A stretch of DNA of 64,000 nucleotides from Arthrobacter sp. Soc17.1.1.1 (GTDB lineage: Bacteria; Actinomycetota; Actinomycetes; Actinomycetales; Micrococcaceae), in the NCBI RefSeq assembly GCF_036867195.1, contig NZ_JBAJII010000001.1, positions 1,922,001 to 1,986,000 on the forward strand. Direction: 5' to 3'. This document shows, piece by piece, positions 8,161 through 16,583 of this stretch (its first letter is position 1; each line of letters begins with the position of its first letter). Below the pieces are notes generated by a model that worked only from the letters and a program-made list of their open reading frames with translations, was not told the origin of the DNA and searched no databases. A program made the translations under genes and the position numbers.

Positions 8161-9080
8161 TCGCCTCAATCGACGCGAACAAGAATGATGTCGTCGACGG
8201 CCGACCGCTTGGAGTCGAGCCCATCTGCGCGCTGCTGCAGGTGGCCCCGAGCACGTACTACGCCGCTAAGAACCGCGCCCCGTCCGCTCGTGCGGTCAGC
8301 GACGCGGTCCTCACCCCGGAGCTGGTCACTCTGTGGGAGGACAACTACCGCGTCTACGGGGTCCGCAAACTCTGGAAAGCCGCCCGTCGCGCCGGAATGG
8401 ACATCGGCCGGGACCAGACGGGCAGGTTGATGCGAGCCGCCAGCATCGAAGGCGCCACCCGTTCGAAGCGGGTGAAGACCACGCGACCGGATCCGGCCGC
8501 AACAAGACACCCTGATTTGGTGAAACGACAGTTCACCGCACCGGCGCCGAACCGGCTCTGGGTGACCGACCTGACCTTCGTCCTGACATGGGCCGGCGTC
8601 GCGTACGTCTGCTTCATCATCGACGCGTACTCGCGGATGATCCTCGGTTGGCGGTGCGCTAGTCATATGCGCACCGAGATGGTCCTCGACGCGATCGAGA
8701 TGGCTCGCTGGTCACGAGGCACTCACCACGAGGATCTTCGGTGCCACAGCGACGCGGGCAGCCAATTTACGTCGATTCGCTACGGCGAACGCCTCGCCGA
8801 GATCGGCGCGACGCCCTCCATCGGGACCGTCGGCGATAGCTATGACAACGCCCTGGCTGACACGGTGAACGGCTACTACAAAACCGAACTCGTCCGTGGT
8901 CCAGTCCGCCCTGGTCCGTGGAAGACGGTCGAGGACCTCGAGCTAGCGACCCTCGGATGGGTCCACTGGCACAACACGCAGCGCCTTCATGGCTACCTCG
9001 GCGATGTCCCGCAGGCGGAGTTCGAGCAGGCGTTCTATGCTGGCCAAACCATCCATAATCACCTGGTGGGAATCACATAA
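8121..9080 (+). CDS. IS3-family transposase OrfB (integrase domain)
   Basis: RNase H-like integrase. The reading frame is open from within the 3' end of orfA and has no good independent start before a GTG at 8241, so it is probably made as an OrfAB frameshift product; the coordinates give the in-frame extent. Motifs seen: APSTYYAAKNR, the HTH-like YGVRKLWKAARRAG, first Asp in RLWVTDLTFV, second Asp in CHSDAGSQFTS. The segment GDSYDNALADTVNGYYKTEL normally carries the catalytic Glu as ALAE; here the codon is GAC (Asp). This may leave the enzyme weak or inactive. Confidence 0.85.
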   Translation, partial: FLRGGARPPTPEIVASIDANKNDVVDGRPLGVEPICALLQVAPSTYYAAKNRAPSARAVSDAVLTPELVTLWEDNYRVYGVRKLWKAARRAGMDIGRDQTGRLMRAASIEGATRSKRVKTTRPDPAATRHPDLVKRQFTAPAPNRLWVTDLTFVLTWAGVAYVCFIIDAYSRMILGWRCASHMRTEMVLDAIEMARWSRGTHHEDLRCHSDAGSQFTSIRYGERLAEIGATPSIGTVGDSYDNALADTVNGYYKTELVRGPVRPGPWKTVEDLELATLGWVHWHNTQRLHGYLGDVPQAEFEQAFYAGQTIHNHLVGIT

Positions 9081-9340
9081 CGCGAGTCTCCATCAAACCT
9101 AGAGCGGTTCAGCTGGCGAAAATCTTCTAGATGGACGAGAGATGCTCAGGTGTTGCGCCAAGTACACGCATACGCAACTGTGCATAGTAGTCTGAAGGTG
9201 TTGTTTGAAGGTCGTTCGAGGCGTTGTGCAACACAAGCGTGCGAGGGTCTAGACACTATGCAACGCCGAAACGTCTTCAGCTGACCTGCAGCTCTGAAGC
9301 ATCTTCCTCTGGGGCTAGCGTCGATACCGACCTGTAGAGC

Positions 9341-9736
9341 CTAGGACTGCTGACCGATCTGGCGATCGAGTCGTTCGAGATCGGCTTCGACCAGGTTGAT
9401 GTCTCGAGCGAATTCTTCGTCGTCGAGCTCGATCTGGCGAACCGTGAAGACCACTTCAGCTCCATCCGGATGCGGGAGCACCCGGACGGGATTTGTGACC
9501 ACCGTTCCGGACGGCAACGTCACGTCGTGGTCAAGCACACCGTAGCGATTCCGTTCGACGAAGCGAACCTCCACGCGGCCCATCGGAGATTCCACAAGCA
9601 GCGTGTCACCATTTCTAGCTACTTCACTCTGCGCAAGTCCCGCTGCCCATTCGGGAAGGTTCTCGACGTTTGATGCGTACTCGTAGACGGCATCCGGGGA
9701 GGCGCTGATGACTCGGCTTACATGTTGGCTCCTCAT
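9341..9736 (-). CDS. SRPBCC-family protein
   Basis: About 131 residues with a START/SRPBCC-like plan: N-terminal strand and helix MRSQHVSRVISASPDAVYEYA, then VENLPEWAAGL, paired strands (VESPMGRVEVRFVERN, GVLDHDVTLPSG, AEVVFTVRQIEL) and a long C-terminal helix covering DEEFARDINLVEADLERLDRQI. Such proteins bind hydrophobic ligands; the ligand here is unknown. The ATG at 9736 is chosen because it begins the first strand; another in-frame start lies 13 codons upstream, and neither has a strong ribosome binding site. Stands alone downstream of the IS element. Confidence 0.75.
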   Translation of the reverse strand: MRSQHVSRVISASPDAVYEYASNVENLPEWAAGLAQSEVARNGDTLLVESPMGRVEVRFVERNRYGVLDHDVTLPSGTVVTNPVRVLPHPDGAEVVFTVRQIELDDEEFARDINLVEADLERLDRQIGQQS

Positions 9737-9841
9737 AGCGGCATCATGCGCCGTCTCGAGGCTGCCATCAAGCACCCATCCACCTACTGTATGAAGCGGC
9801 TTCCGCCGCTGAAGGCCGTCTTAGCAAAGGATGGCGGTCCC

Positions 9842-10825
9842 TCAACGCTGCACGAGCGCTTCGCTGACATTCCAAAGGTCGTTTGATTTCGCGGTGTCGT
9901 AGGACTCCTCCGAGGAGTTGATCGGGGTGCGTCCATCGAAGTAGGCGCCGGTGGTGTCGCTGAGAGATGGATCGATGGCGAGGGAGGCGAGGGCTGCCCC
10001 TGACTCTTCGGCGGTGTGCACGTTCGGGGTCATGACCCGTCGGACGAGCCACGTCATCCGGGGAAGGATGTGTTTGGCGATGATGCGTACGGGTGCCGGT
10101 GCGGAGCGTTGGAGTCCGGTGCCGGGGACGAGGCCGGGGTTGAAGGCGTTCGCGGTCACGCCAGCGGGCAGTCGTCGGGCGAGTTCGTAGGTGTAGAAAA
10201 TGTTCGCAAGCTTCGAAGTGCTGTAGCGGCGCTGGCCGGCGACGAAGGCCCCGTCCTTCGCGGCGGAGGCGCCGAGCTTGCCGTATGCCAGTTCCTGGGC
10301 GGTGCTCCATGCGGGTACGGGCACGCCGGCCTTCATGGCCGGGTCGTGGGTGTCGCTGGCGACGACGACGACACGAGCCGGTGCGGTCAAGACCGGACGG
10401 AGCTGCTCGACGAGGAAGAAGTGCGCGAGATGGTTCACCCCGAACGAGGACTCGTACCCGTCTTCGGTCGTTGTCATCGATGCGCCTGCCTGCACTCCGG
10501 CGTTGCACACGACCGCCTGGAACGGCGGCAAGGTTCCTGCTGTGATGCGGGCGACGAGATCCGTTGCGAACGTGCTCACGCTTTCGAGGGATGCGAGGTC
10601 CACGGAAAGTGACTCAACGGTGTTTCCAGCCGTCGCTGCCGCCCGCAGCTGGTCGACGGCAGGCTTGGCACGGGTCGCGTCACGGTTGGCGACGATGACG
10701 TGCCAAGGGCCGTCGGATCGCAGCACGCCCATGGCGGCGGCGAAGCCGATACCGCTGGTGCCGCCGGTGATGAGGACGGTTCGAGGCTGGCGGGGGGAGT
10801 TGGTTGTGAAAGCATCTGTTGGCAT
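9842..10825 (-). CDS. Short-chain dehydrogenase/reductase
   Basis: A 327-residue NAD(P)-dependent oxidoreductase of the extended protochlorophyllide-reductase-like SDR group. It has the cofactor motif TVLITGGTSGIGFAAAMG, the NAG-type motif VVCNAGVQAG, the catalytic YSTSK with an upstream Ser, and FNPGLVPGTGL after it. The start MPTDAF matches family length. It is divergent from an XRE/MmyB-type regulator, a pairing often seen in actinobacteria in which the regulator represses the SDR. A perfect 10-bp-armed palindrome lies between them. Substrate unknown. Confidence 0.9.
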   Translation of the reverse strand: MPTDAFTTNSPRQPRTVLITGGTSGIGFAAAMGVLRSDGPWHVIVANRDATRAKPAVDQLRAAATAGNTVESLSVDLASLESVSTFATDLVARITAGTLPPFQAVVCNAGVQAGASMTTTEDGYESSFGVNHLAHFFLVEQLRPVLTAPARVVVVASDTHDPAMKAGVPVPAWSTAQELAYGKLGASAAKDGAFVAGQRRYSTSKLANIFYTYELARRLPAGVTANAFNPGLVPGTGLQRSAPAPVRIIAKHILPRMTWLVRRVMTPNVHTAEESGAALASLAIDPSLSDTTGAYFDGRTPINSSEESYDTAKSNDLWNVSEALVQR

Positions 10826-10860
10826 ATCCACAGTATGGAAGCCGTGGGGAAAGCTAATAA

Positions 10861-10890
10861 GGGACAGGTTATGCGCGTACAACCTGTCCC
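10861..10890. promoter_or_regulatory. Palindromic operator between SDR and XRE regulator
   Basis: GGGACAGGTT at 10861-10870 is perfectly mirrored by AACCTGTCCC at 10881-10890 around a 10-nt centre, 35 bp from both divergent start codons. Size and placement fit a dimer-binding operator for the adjacent XRE-type regulator. Confidence 0.65.
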
Positions 10891-10924
10891 TGGTTGCGAT
10901 GCGACAGGAGAGGAGAATAGCGTG

Positions 10925-11782
10925 ATGATCGATCGCATCGGCCTGGCCGACTTCCTTCGTCGGCGCCGCGAAGCCTTGACTCCTGCCGACCTCGGGTTGC
11001 CCGGGGGTATGCGCCGGCGGGCCCCGGGGCTTCGACGGGACGAGGTCGCATCGCAGGCCGGTATTTCCTACGACTACTACGCCCGCTTGGAGCAGCACCG
11101 CGGCGCAAACCCGTCGGAATCAGTGATCGCCGGCCTCGCCCGAGGATTGCGGCTCAATGACGACCAACGCGATCACCTATTCCGCCTCGCCGGCTTCTCA
11201 GCTCCTGTGTCGGGTCCATCGCGGCATATCAGCCCTGGCCTGCTGCAGATGCTTGACCACCTTTCGGACGTTCCGACCTTGATCTGTACCGACCTCGGCG
11301 ACGTCCTGCACCAAAACGCTCTCGCCACCGTGGTGCTGGGCGATTTCACCGGCGGGAAGGACGCTCTCCTTCGTCATCCGAATAACCTTATTCGGGCGTG
11401 GTTCATCGACCAGGACACCCGGAGTCGGTTCCCGGTCGAGGACTGGGCGGCGCACTCCGCCGCGCACGTTCGCGACTTGCGTGCGACGACCTCCCGCCGT
11501 GGGGGTGAGCCCGATGTGGTTGCATTCGTGAAAGAACTGGCCGTAGGCAGTGAGGAGTTTCGGCTTTTGTGGGAACAGCACGATGTCGGTGGCCGGCGCT
11601 TTGCTCACAAACGGATCGCGCATCCCGAGGTCGGACTGATCGACCTGAACTGTGAAGTGATGCTCACCCCTGACCACGGACTGCAGGTCGTGGCGTTCTT
11701 TCCCGTCGAAGCTACCAATGCTCGTGAAAAACTCGACCTGCTGCAGGTCATCGGATTGCAGACCCTCACCGCCAACCCCTGA
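10925..11782 (+). CDS. XRE/MmyB-type transcriptional regulator
   Basis: A 285-residue regulator. The N-terminal helix-turn-helix is typical of the MmyB-like family (LADFLRRRREAL, GMRRRAPGLRRDEVASQAGI, YYARLEQHRG), followed by NDDQRDHLFRLAG and a PAS-like ligand domain of about 170 residues (TDLGDVLHQNALATVVLG, then a Trp/His-rich region and the closing GLQVVAFFP). AGGAGAGGAG precedes a GTG and ATG in tandem; the ATG is taken. Divergent from the SDR gene with the palindromic operator between them, so it probably represses that gene in response to a small molecule, possibly a fatty acid. Confidence 0.88.
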   Translation: MIDRIGLADFLRRRREALTPADLGLPGGMRRRAPGLRRDEVASQAGISYDYYARLEQHRGANPSESVIAGLARGLRLNDDQRDHLFRLAGFSAPVSGPSRHISPGLLQMLDHLSDVPTLICTDLGDVLHQNALATVVLGDFTGGKDALLRHPNNLIRAWFIDQDTRSRFPVEDWAAHSAAHVRDLRATTSRRGGEPDVVAFVKELAVGSEEFRLLWEQHDVGGRRFAHKRIAHPEVGLIDLNCEVMLTPDHGLQVVAFFPVEATNAREKLDLLQVIGLQTLTANP

Positions 11783-11840
11783 GCAGCACCGCTTGATTGC
11801 TCGCGTTCCTTAACAGGGCGCTTCATTGTGCCCGGGAAGC

Positions 11841-11984
11841 TCAGGCGAACAGGTCGGTGTGCTTTTGCGCCCACGTGCGGAACGGGGTCGCGGGGGTTCC
11901 AGTGAGGTTCTGGACGTCGTCGGTGACGACATCGGCACGGCCGGCATGGAACAGCAGCCGCCCTCCTCTTACAAATTCGCACAT
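11841..11984 (-). pseudogene. C-terminal remnant of an NAD(P)-binding NmrA/QorB-like protein
   Basis: About 47 codons ending in a normal stop: RLLFHAGRADVVTDDV, NLTGTPATPF and RTWAQKHTDLFA match the closing segment of NmrA/QorB-type NAD(P)-binding proteins, which otherwise run to about 280 residues. The Rossmann domain is absent upstream, and the sequence beyond the ATG loses similarity, so this is a decayed 3' end. Confidence 0.6.
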
Positions 11985-12436
11985 CACGAACGGTAACGGC
12001 CAGAGTTGATTGAAGTTGATTGCTAACTGACATCAATCCGCGTGCGGATCTACCCGGACGCCGGTTGTCCTGCATGTATTGGGTCAGGGGATCCCGTGGC
12101 ATATACGAGCGTTTTCGCTACAGAAGGCGCTAATCCTCGTTCGACACTCTGGAGGGCCCGCTCCTTGTAGCGATTCCCAGTGCCACAATCCATGCTCCAC
12201 TTCTACGGCCCGTCGATGAGATCCGCTACATCGGGAGGCATGGGATTCCTCCGTAGGCATTCTCGCGGACGGATAGAACAGACAGGCCTAGCCCTCCGGC
12301 CACTTGATCGGGGGCTAGGAGCCTGCCGTCAACCTGACGTCCATGGGCGCATCCTCGAATTCATTGCGGGCGCTGAATGGCTTGGTTCCAGTCGGGTCGG
12401 AGGGTTCTGCTTCCGAGAACGGCCCTGCTCACCAGG
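11985..12436. other. Intergenic stretch without a supported gene
   Basis: Roughly 450 bp between the NmrA remnant and the flavin reductase. Short open frames on both strands lack ribosome binding sites and family features. No repeat, RNA gene or clear terminator was seen. Likely decayed sequence continuing the remnant. Confidence 0.5.
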
Positions 12437-13009
12437 TCACGGTGACGTTGACGATGGCGCCAGGAGAGTCCTGTACCGGCTCTTGAAGTAGAGGAGCGGG
12501 CCGGGTTGTTCGGTGTGAGGTGTTCCCAGTCCGGTGACGCGCCCGATGACGATGACGTGGTCGCCGGCGTCGTGTTCGGCATGGATCGTGCAGTCCAGCC
12601 AGGCCAGGGTGCCGTCGAGGACGGGGTTGCCCCCTCGGGTCGGGTGCCAGGTGATGCCGGCCCATTTGTCGGAGCCCCGGCGGGCGAACTGGCCGGAGAT
12701 AGCGCCCTGACCTGCCGAGAGGATGTTGACGGCGAAGGCGCCGGTATCGCGGATGCGGGGGTAGGTGGTGCTGGTCTTCATGACACTGAAGGAGACGAGT
12801 GGCGGATCGACGGAGACGCTGTAGAACGATTGGCAGGTGAAGCCGGTCGGGCCCTCGGAGTCGTGGCCGGTGATGATGGTGATTCCGGAGGCGTAGTGAC
12901 CGGCGGTGTCGCGGAACTGTGGTTCGTCGAAGGTATCTGTTGAGCTGTCGCTAACTTCTGCGCTGGGTCCAGTGGTGGGTGTGCTGATTGATGTACTCGC
13001 GTGTGTCAT
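12437..13009 (-). CDS. Flavin reductase (DIM6/NTAB family)
   Basis: A 190-residue flavin reductase-like protein that would supply reduced FMN to the monooxygenase encoded immediately upstream. Family signs: FRDTAGHYASGITIITGHD, GFTCQSFYSVSVDPPLVSFSV, then FAVNILSAGQ and a conserved closing block with CTIHAEHDAGDHVIVIGRV. The start MTHAST overlaps the monooxygenase stop as ATGA, indicating translational coupling. The first 30 residues are a Ser/Thr-rich low-complexity extension before the domain. Second gene of a leftward two-gene operon behind a MerR-type operator. Confidence 0.9.
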   Translation of the reverse strand: MTHASTSISTPTTGPSAEVSDSSTDTFDEPQFRDTAGHYASGITIITGHDSEGPTGFTCQSFYSVSVDPPLVSFSVMKTSTTYPRIRDTGAFAVNILSAGQGAISGQFARRGSDKWAGITWHPTRGGNPVLDGTLAWLDCTIHAEHDAGDHVIVIGRVTGLGTPHTEQPGPLLYFKSRYRTLLAPSSTSP

Positions 13010-14340
13010 GTCGTTGGGTCCGTGAGGCGTGTATCCAGCCCGTATTGCGCGGGGGCGCCGAGATGGTCGCGGAGTGTGGCGCCGTCGTAGTCGTGGTGGT
13101 AGACGCCGCGCTCCTGCAGGAGGGGGACGACGTCGTCGACGAAGGTGTCGATGCCGTCTTCGTTGACGTCGATGGAGACCCAGAACCCGTCGCAGGCGCC
13201 GGCTTCGAACCATTCCTGCAGGTGGTCCGCGGTGACGGACGCTTCACCGACCGGGGTGGGGTGGTAGTCGATGACGCCGTGGGCGATGATGTCTCGGATG
13301 GTCCATCCTTCGCGTGCGACCTCCAGTGCCCGGGGGGAGCGGGGATCGAACGGGCTCGGGGACGCAGCAGCCAGCTGAGCGGGTGTGAGGGGTTGGTCGA
13401 GCTGGCCCTGGTCGAGCTGGAGGTTCAGCATCGAGCCGAGGTAGGGCACACGCGATGCTGCTGTGAGCTCGGCCAGTTGCACGCGTCGGTCCAAAGCAGC
13501 GCGTTTGGTCTTGCCGATGGCCGGCATGACTCCGGCGAAGAACTTGATCTCGTCCGGGTTCCGTCCTGCCCGGCGGGCGGCGTCGCGGTAGGCCTGGCGT
13601 TGCCTGCGGGCGTCGTCGATGGTGAACGTGGCCCCGATGACCCCGTTGGCGTAGCGCCCGGCCAGGTCGAGTCCGTTGGCGCCTCCTCCAGCGGAGAAGA
13701 TGACGGGCTGGCCCTGCTCGGACGGGGGGATGGGCAGCGGCCCGCGGGAGGCGACGAACTCGCCCTGCATGTTGATGGGCTGGATCTTGTCGGGGTGGGC
13801 GAAGCGGCCGGTCGTCTGGTCCTTGATCCATGCGTCCTGCTGCCAACTTCCCCAGAGAGCCTGGGCGATCTGGATGGTCTCGTGGGCGCGCTGGTAGCGC
13901 TGCGGCCGGGGAGCGATGCCCTGGCCGAAGTTCGCTGCAGCGTTCGGGTCGCTGGTGGTGACCGCGTTCCATCCGGCGCGTCCGTGGCTCATCACATCCA
14001 GGGCCTTGAACTGGCGGGCGATGTTGAAGGGCTCACCGAAGGTCGTGGAACCGGTGGCGACGAGGCCGATGCGCTCTGTGGCCCGGGCGATCGCCGCGAG
14101 GGTCATCATCGGATCGAGGGTGATCTGTGGTGCCTCGTGGTCGACATCAGCCATCAGGCCGGGGAAGTCCGGGAGGAACAGGAAGGCGAACTTCCCGCGT
14201 TCAGCGGCCTGCGCGTACCGGACCTGCGCATCGAAACTCGCGTAGTTCGAAGGATCGACGCCGGGGGCGCGCCAGGCCGAACTCTGGGATCCGTATCCGT
14301 TGCCCAGGTGCATACCCAGGATCATCTGCGGCTTGGTCAT
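13006..14340 (-). CDS. FMN-dependent monooxygenase (LLM class, NtaA/SnaA/DszA family)
   Basis: A 444-residue bacterial luciferase-like flavin monooxygenase of the NtaA/SnaA/DszA/SoxA type, which use FMNH2 from a partner reductase to oxygenate chelators, sulfur compounds or similar xenobiotics. Seen: MILGMHLGNG, AERGKFAFLFLPDF, TERIGLVATGSTTFGEP, GRAGWNAVTTSDPNAAANFG, and the insertion with QGQPVIFSAGGGANG. The partner reductase is the next gene, overlapping by four bases. A MerR-like palindrome sits about 80 bp upstream. The MFS exporter and NADP oxidoreductase nearby share that operator. Substrate not determinable. Confidence 0.92.
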   Translation of the reverse strand: MTKPQMILGMHLGNGYGSQSSAWRAPGVDPSNYASFDAQVRYAQAAERGKFAFLFLPDFPGLMADVDHEAPQITLDPMMTLAAIARATERIGLVATGSTTFGEPFNIARQFKALDVMSHGRAGWNAVTTSDPNAAANFGQGIAPRPQRYQRAHETIQIAQALWGSWQQDAWIKDQTTGRFAHPDKIQPINMQGEFVASRGPLPIPPSEQGQPVIFSAGGGANGLDLAGRYANGVIGATFTIDDARRQRQAYRDAARRAGRNPDEIKFFAGVMPAIGKTKRAALDRRVQLAELTAASRVPYLGSMLNLQLDQGQLDQPLTPAQLAAASPSPFDPRSPRALEVAREGWTIRDIIAHGVIDYHPTPVGEASVTADHLQEWFEAGACDGFWVSIDVNEDGIDTFVDDVVPLLQERGVYHHDYDGATLRDHLGAPAQYGLDTRLTDPTT

Positions 14341-14421
14341 GGCTTCTCCTCGTGCTGCTGTCGGTGCTGCTGTTCGTGGCGCAAGCCGGCACTCTCGTTT
14401 CCGGTCGCTTGGCTGGTTTGA

Positions 14422-14443
14422 ACATTGCCATTAGTGTGAAGGT
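14422..14443. promoter_or_regulatory. MerR-type operator, monooxygenase/merR intergenic
   Basis: Imperfect palindrome with arms ACATT and AAGGT around CATTAGTG. It matches 20 of 22 positions of the perfect site at 16540-16561. It lies between the leftward monooxygenase gene and the rightward MerR gene. On the minus strand a CTGACC hexamer abuts it, as in MerR promoters where the regulator binds within a long spacer. Confidence 0.65.
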
Positions 14444-14479
14444 CAGATCCGCGGTGAGCATCGAGACCCAGGAGGTCGT

Positions 14480-14872
14480 ATGCGTATTGGTGAGCTGGCG
14501 AAGGAGACCGGGGTTCCGTCCCGGATGCTGCGCTATTACGAGGAGCAGGGGCTGATCTCACCCCGCCGTCTGGAGAACGGGTACCGGACGTATGACGACT
14601 ATCTGGTCGATCGGGTGCGGAAGATCCGTGGGCTGGTCGATTCCGGCATACCGACGCGCATCATCTCGGACATCCTGCCGTGCCTTGACCAGCCCCAGAC
14701 CATCGTCGTGAGGAACGCCGAGCCCGGGCTGCGGGAGCTCCTGGTGACGGAGCGGGACCGCATGACGGAGAAGATCGACTTCCTGATCCACAACCGGGAC
14801 TCGATCACCCGGTACATTGAAGCCATCGACCGCGCCGCCACCTCTCCACGCGAGACGTCCAGGGCCGGCTAG
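14480..14872 (+). CDS. MerR-family transcriptional regulator
   Basis: A 130-residue regulator: winged helix MRIGELAKETGVPSRMLRYY, EEQGLISPRR, NGYRTYDDYLVDRV, then the dimerisation helix and a C-terminal region with one Cys (ILPCLDQPQ). AGGAGG lies four bases before the ATG. Divergent from the monooxygenase operon and convergent with the MFS gene, sharing a CTAG that supplies both stop codons. Three related palindromes in front of the monooxygenase, the MFS gene and the NADP oxidoreductase make it the probable regulator of all three. The inducer is unknown; a single conserved Cys is not enough to call a metal sensor. Confidence 0.92.
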   Translation: MRIGELAKETGVPSRMLRYYEEQGLISPRRLENGYRTYDDYLVDRVRKIRGLVDSGIPTRIISDILPCLDQPQTIVVRNAEPGLRELLVTERDRMTEKIDFLIHNRDSITRYIEAIDRAATSPRETSRAG

Positions 14873-16365
14873 CGTTCATCCGGTGCGGGAGGGTTCCTGC
14901 TGACGAACAGGGTGCCGACGACTGCACCGAGGGCGAGGATCGCGGCGACGGTGAAGGCGGCCTGTCCGGCGTCGATGCTCTGGGCGGCGCTGAGGGCGCC
15001 GGTTTCGGTGGCGTCCGCTCCGATGGTGAAGGCGGAGATGAGGATCGCGCCTCCCGCTGCTCCAGCGAGCTGCTGGACGGTGGAAAACGCTGCGGTGCCA
15101 TGTGCGTACAGGTCCGCCGGCAGGGCACCGAGTGCCGAGGTGGTCATCGGAGCCCACATCAATGCCTGCGTCCCGGTGATCACCAGGTAGGTGCCCAGGG
15201 CCAGCCAGACGCTGGTGTTCTCGTCGATGGTGGTCAGGAACCAGATGGCCGCCGCCCAGACGATCGAACCGGGGATCGCCAGGGGCTTGGGCCCGACCCT
15301 GTCGTAGATGCGTCCGCCGAGTGCGGAGACGATCGCGATCATCGCTCCGCCGGGGAAGAGGAACAGGCCCATCTGCAGGGTGTCCAGTCCGAGGACCGCC
15401 GTCAGGATGAGCGGGAGGACGAGGACGACGCCGAAGCCGTTCATCGCGACGAAGACCATCACGATCGTGGGCAGGACGTAGGCGCGCGTGTGGAAGATCC
15501 GCAGGTCCAGGAACGGGTCCCGGTGGCGCTGAAGCCGGACCTGACGGTAGGCGAACGCTCCCACGCCGATCAGGCCGACGAGGATGGGGATGGAGGGGGC
15601 GACGGGTGCGTGGCCGGAGACCGACTCACCGATGGCTGCCAGCCCGAAGACCAGTCCGCCGAACCCGATGATGGACAGCAGCAGGGACACCACGTCGAGG
15701 GTCACCCGTTCCGGTACGGTGACGTTCCGCAGCTTCACGGCCGCGAGAACCAGTGTCGCAGCGATGATCGGCAGCATGAGGATGAACAGCCACCGCCAGG
15801 GGAGTTGGGACAGGATCAGCCCGGAGAGTGCCGGGCCTACAGCCGGCGCGATCGCCGGGACCGCCGTGACGAGGGCCATCATCCTGCCCCGCCGCGAGGC
15901 CGGCACGAGGCGCATGGTCGTCGTGATCAGCAAGGGGACGAACACGGCAGTGCCGATCGCCTGGATGATCCGGCCCGCGAAGAGCACGCCGAAACCAGGA
16001 GCAATCGCGGCGGTGACCGTGCCGAGAAGGAACAGCGTCATCGAACCCAGGAAGATGGCGCGGGTGGTGAACCTGCGCATGACGAACCCGGTGGCAGGAA
16101 TGAGCACAGCCAGGGTCAGCAGGTACCCCGTCGTCAGCCACTGACCGGTCGTCGGAGTGATGTCCAGGGCGGTGATCAGCGTCGGCAGGGCGACGCCGAG
16201 CATCATCTCGTTCAGCAGGACGACGAAGGTCGAGACCATCAGCAGCCCGATGATCATCGCGCTCCCCGGGGCCAACCGGTCATCGGTCGGCCCCGCAGGG
16301 GTGCTGACGGCCGGCCCGGGGGAAGCGGCTTCCAGGGTGGACTCGTTCGGACTAGCGACCGACAT
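14869..16365 (-). CDS. MFS drug/proton antiporter, DHA2-type
   Basis: A 498-residue integral membrane exporter with about 14 hydrophobic helices starting at SAMIIGLLMVSTFVVLL. Family motifs include GVALPTLITALDI and QWLTTGYLLTLAV in the first helices, MRRFTTRAIF in loop 2-3 and VPAIAPAVGPALSGLI (motif C of antiporters) in helix 5. A disordered N-terminus of about 35 residues precedes the membrane part. It ends within the merR stop codon and starts just upstream of a perfect copy of the MerR-type operator, so it is likely induced together with the monooxygenase; it may export the same toxic compound or its product. Confidence 0.92.
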   Translation of the reverse strand: MSVASPNESTLEAASPGPAVSTPAGPTDDRLAPGSAMIIGLLMVSTFVVLLNEMMLGVALPTLITALDITPTTGQWLTTGYLLTLAVLIPATGFVMRRFTTRAIFLGSMTLFLLGTVTAAIAPGFGVLFAGRIIQAIGTAVFVPLLITTTMRLVPASRRGRMMALVTAVPAIAPAVGPALSGLILSQLPWRWLFILMLPIIAATLVLAAVKLRNVTVPERVTLDVVSLLLSIIGFGGLVFGLAAIGESVSGHAPVAPSIPILVGLIGVGAFAYRQVRLQRHRDPFLDLRIFHTRAYVLPTIVMVFVAMNGFGVVLVLPLILTAVLGLDTLQMGLFLFPGGAMIAIVSALGGRIYDRVGPKPLAIPGSIVWAAAIWFLTTIDENTSVWLALGTYLVITGTQALMWAPMTTSALGALPADLYAHGTAAFSTVQQLAGAAGGAILISAFTIGADATETGALSAAQSIDAGQAAFTVAAILALGAVVGTLFVSRNPPAPDER

Positions 16366-16539
16366 AGGGCTCTCCTGAGAGTGGGATGGTTGTGGCGACG
16401 GGGATCAGGCGCACACCTGCAGGCCCGAAGCCGGCGATGCGGCTCCAGTGCAGGAGGGTGCATACGGAGGCCGGCCAGGAACGAGCAGTTGTGCCGGGTG
16501 GTCCGGACGGAAGAGAAGAACTCACCGGATCATCGTGCA

Positions 16540-16561
16540 ACCTTGCCACTAGTGTGAAGGT
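16540..16561. promoter_or_regulatory. MerR-type operator upstream of the MFS gene
   Basis: Palindrome with perfect arms ACCTT and AAGGT and a palindromic core CACTAGTG. On the minus strand TTGACC abuts it, giving a -35-like element in front of the MFS gene. Best of the three sites. Confidence 0.7.
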
Positions 16562-16583
16562 CAAGCCCACCGAGCGGATGTGA

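Larger units (their letters stand above)
7774..9099 (+). mobile_element. IS3-family insertion sequence, about 1.33 kb
   Basis: Bounded by perfect 16-bp inverted repeats, GGTTTGATGGAGACTC at 7774-7789 and its complement at 9084-9099. Inside are orfA and orfB in the two-frame arrangement of IS3-family elements. No direct target duplication is visible: the bases outside the repeats are CTG on the left and TAG on the right, so the flanks may have been rearranged after insertion. One catalytic residue in OrfB differs from the family norm. Confidence 0.9.

Noticed and set aside
9100..9340. Possible resolvase or recombination site right of the IS
   Set aside because: Only a 6-bp inverted repeat (GTTGCG/CGCAAC) and loosely similar short words were seen, and there is no recombinase gene nearby.
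15100..16557. Plus-strand frame of 485 codons opposite the MFS transporter
   Set aside because: Extremely polar, repetitive composition; the opposite strand encodes clear transmembrane helices.
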